In this document: piece by piece, positions 60,738 to 64,000 of the stretch
Position numbering within the stretch: the stretch's first letter is position 1
Layout of the letters: every line of letters starts with the position of its first letter
Assembly: GCF_014836545.1 (NCBI RefSeq)
Contig: NZ_JACSQS010000003.1
Span: 109,091 to 173,090, forward strand
Reading direction: 5' to 3'
Length of the DNA: 64,000 nucleotides
Origin: Stenotrophomonas lacuserhaii
Lineage (GTDB): Bacteria; Pseudomonadota; Gammaproteobacteria; Xanthomonadales; Xanthomonadaceae
Program-made: the position numbers and the translations under genes
Notes under the pieces: model-generated
Told to the model about the DNA's origin: nothing
The model's input: the letters and a program-made list of their open reading frames with translations, nothing else
Database searches by the model: none

Positions 60738-60813
60738 TGGTGGGCCCACCAGGATTCGAACCTGGAACCAAAGGATTATGAGTCCTCTGCTCTAACCGTT
60801 GAGCTATAGGCCC
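60738..60813 (-). tRNA. tRNA-Ile (anticodon CAU)
   Basis: The 76-base gene folds into a cloverleaf: acceptor GGGCCTA with TGGGCCC, anticodon stem GAGGA/TCCTT with loop CTCATAA, T-arm CCAGG-TTCGAAT-CCTGG, and an encoded CCA end. CAU could mean Met, but the ACTCATAAT anticodon arm and body resemble the tRNA-Ile whose C34 is changed to lysidine by TilS and reads AUA. Confidence 0.92.
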
Positions 60814-60890
60814 GCTTGCGGCCGCCCAGTCTAATGCAAGCCCGTGGCCGTACTCCAGACACCGGTGCGTCATCGCGCAATACCCACAAC

Positions 60891-60914
60891 GTGCCGACCT
60901 GTGACGGTCGGCAC
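60891..60914. repeat. REP-like hairpin
   Basis: GTGCCGACC and GGTCGGCAC form a perfect hairpin just after the stop of the cNMP-binding/TIR-like gene. Arms match those of the repeats at 35816-35914. Confidence 0.65.
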
Positions 60915-60925
60915 CTCACCCCCCA

Positions 60926-61837
60926 TTACGCCACCGCGAAGGGCCCCTGCCGCTCGAAGTAACGTCGCAGGCGGGTACAGGCCGGGGCGAGCACGGCCTC
61001 CAGCTCATCGCTGGGGTCCGGCTGCCACGTCACGTTGACCACACCCGGCAGGTCTTCCACGCCGGCATGTTCACCACGTGCCTCAAGCAGCACGGTACGG
61101 TCGCAGCCGAGCACGCCCAGCAGCACGCCGGTCTCCAGCAGCAGCGCGTCCCGCGTGGCCGGCCATGCATCGGCCGTTGCCGGTGCGTTGTCGTCACCGG
61201 AGATCACCACCGCGAAATCAACGCCCGCCGCCAGCTCCTGCAGACGCTGCACGGACAGCCCTCCACTGCGGGCCAGGCCATCCTGCCACTGGCGCACGGT
61301 GAAGCCTTCGCAGGCCAACGTTTCCTGCACCACCTGCGCCGCCGCAGCCGCCTGCGGCGACGCCAGCACCAGCACCTTGGTGCGGTCGCGGGCACTGCCG
61401 ATGTGGTCGTTGCGCTGGTACAGCCTGCGCGCCAGTTCCTGCGCCACGTAGCGGTGGATCTGCGGGAACTGCTCGGCAAGGTCCTCCAGGCGGGCCGCAC
61501 TGACACGTGCGACGACACTGGGTTCGGCAGCTACCACGGTCGCCGAGCGGATCTGCGTCGGCTGCACGGCGGCCATCTCGCCCACATGCTCGCCGGCTTG
61601 GCGTCGTGCGACGCGCTTGCCATTGACGAACACGTCGAAGGATCCGGTCACGATGAAGTAGACGTCATTGTCCACTCCACCCTGGTGAATGACGGCGGCA
61701 CCGGTCTGTGCCTCCAACAAGGTCACGCTGCTGGCGAGTGCTTCGGCGAGCGCCTTGTCGCCGCGTACCAGTTTCTGCTCGGACAGCGTGTACAGCAGAT
61801 TGCGGCGACCTTCGTCACCGGTAAAGCGAGCCAACAT
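60926..61837 (-). CDS. Cyclic-nucleotide-binding domain fused to a TIR-like nucleotide-binding domain
   Basis: From ATG 61837 (AGGGGGA upstream) the protein has 303 residues. Residues 20-140 are a CRP-type cNMP-binding domain with an intact phosphate-binding cassette (G82-E-H-V-G86-E87 ... R97-S98-A99). Residues 154-275 match the TIR-like CAP12/Pycsar type (PF10137): KVLVLAS, DFAVVISGDDN, RDALLLETGVLLGVLG with Glu235 at the NADase Glu position, and VEDLPGVVNV. Pycsar PycTIR effectors have this architecture and destroy NAD+ when cUMP or cCMP binds. No cyclase gene is adjacent, so it could instead be a cAMP/c-di-GMP-responsive signalling protein. Confidence 0.82.
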   Translation of the reverse strand: MLARFTGDEGRRNLLYTLSEQKLVRGDKALAEALASSVTLLEAQTGAAVIHQGGVDNDVYFIVTGSFDVFVNGKRVARRQAGEHVGEMAAVQPTQIRSATVVAAEPSVVARVSAARLEDLAEQFPQIHRYVAQELARRLYQRNDHIGSARDRTKVLVLASPQAAAAAQVVQETLACEGFTVRQWQDGLARSGGLSVQRLQELAAGVDFAVVISGDDNAPATADAWPATRDALLLETGVLLGVLGCDRTVLLEARGEHAGVEDLPGVVNVTWQPDPSDELEAVLAPACTRLRRYFERQGPFAVA

Positions 61838-62115
61838 TGAAGTCCCCCTGTGGACTGCATCCGTCATGGATGGCATGTGCAGATTAACCCCTGATCTGTG
61901 ACGTAGAGCACACGTTTTTGGCAAATTAATGTGGAGCAGCTGAACAACCTGAATACGGTCATACACATCAAGGATCCGCTGGAACCCAGGGGCCTGATAC
62001 GGCAGTCCATGTTACGGAACATGTTACGAAAAATTCGAAATTGTTTCGGATGATTCTTTTAAAAACAGTGCCTTATCAACGTTACTGTTACGTAAAAAAC
62101 TTCTTCATGACCAAC
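61838..62115. promoter_or_regulatory. AT-rich upstream region of the cNMP-binding/TIR-like gene
   Basis: TGTGACGTAGAGCACA (61897-61912) resembles a CRP/Clp site (TGTGA-N6-TCACA, one mismatch). CATGTTACG occurs twice (62008-62016 and 62020-62028), and GTTACG again near 62087. The stretch is clearly richer in A and T than the neighbouring genes. Which protein binds is unknown. Confidence 0.45.
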
Positions 62116-62139
62116 GAAAAACCCCGCCGGAGCGGGGTT
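62116..62139 (-). terminator. rpoD terminator
   Basis: On the minus strand AACCCCGC and GCGGGGTT pair around a 4-base loop and are followed by TTTTCG. It lies 31 bases after the rpoD stop. Confidence 0.85.
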
Positions 62140-62169
62140 CTTCAAAAACACTTCAGGCACCGACAGGGA

Positions 62170-64000
<1,831 letters not shown>

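Noticed and set aside
60738..60813. tRNA-Met reading of the CAU tRNA
   Set aside because: The anticodon arm and overall body look like the lysidine-modified tRNA-Ile; an elongator or initiator Met tRNA would differ in the acceptor and anticodon stems.

Overview
This window is high-GC chromosomal DNA from a gammaproteobacterium of the Xanthomonadaceae, most likely Stenotrophomonas. The evidence is the gene content (lexA2-imuA-imuB-dnaE2 cassette, algZ/algR near hemC, a pyruvate dehydrogenase E3 that carries its own lipoyl domain) together with many short hairpin repeats that begin with GTAG, the type known in Stenotrophomonas maltophilia. Almost everything is ordinary core chromosome. There is no phage, integrase, transposase or CRISPR array. 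The most island-like part is about 57.3-60.8 kb, an arsenic-resistance cluster with gene remnants that ends at a tRNA.

Layout. 0-2 kb: glmS. 2-9.5 kb: a five-gene operon for a MacAB-like ABC exporter (adaptor, ATPase, two different permeases) followed by a sigma-54 response regulator and its histidine kinase; a sigma-54 promoter and a nested dyad lie in front of it. 9.5-14.3 kb: glmU, a GtrA-like protein, a large polytopic membrane protein and a secreted chorismate mutase. 14.4-21.7 kb: the complete atpIBEFHAGDC operon on the minus strand, with a terminator. 21.7-22.2 kb: a gap with a strong plus-strand hairpin plus terminator, a candidate small RNA. 22.2-28.3 kb: two outer-membrane barrel proteins flank lpdA, aceF and a family-6 uracil/hypoxanthine-DNA glycosylase.

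28.4-32.3 kb: glycerol use (glpD-glpF-glpK). 32.4-35.8 kb: a MetQ-like lipoprotein, a WYL regulator, another lipoprotein and a DUF481 protein. 35.9-39.9 kb: hemC, then an AlgR/AlgZ-like two-component pair and an esterase, with a repeat-rich 585-base gap between hemC and algR. 39.9-41.8 kb: the glucan glucosyltransferase opgH. 42-48.4 kb: the SOS mutagenesis cassette lexA2-imuA-imuB-dnaE2 behind a perfect palindromic operator. 48.5-54.6 kb: an MFS exporter with a divergent LysR regulator, a pair of paralogous cysteine-rich proteins with a small TatA-like membrane peptide between them, and periplasmic trehalase. 54.6-57.3 kb: a stand-alone BLUF photoreceptor, a membrane protein, a stand-alone EAL domain and a VOC protein. 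57.4-60.4 kb: a yedK remnant, arsC, arsH, arsR, a decayed second arsC and the arsenite exporter acr3. 60.7-64 kb: tRNA-Ile(CAU), a protein joining a cyclic-nucleotide-binding domain to a TIR-like domain, and the 3' part of rpoD, which runs off the window.

Best candidates for new biology: the cNMP-binding/TIR-like protein beside rpoD (the architecture of PycTIR antiphage effectors, but with no cyclase next to it); the self-contained sigma-54 exporter circuit; the paralogous six-cysteine proteins with the TatA-like peptide; and the structured RNA candidate upstream of atpI. Coordinates and motifs were read by eye; no similarity search was run, so family names rest on recognised motifs.
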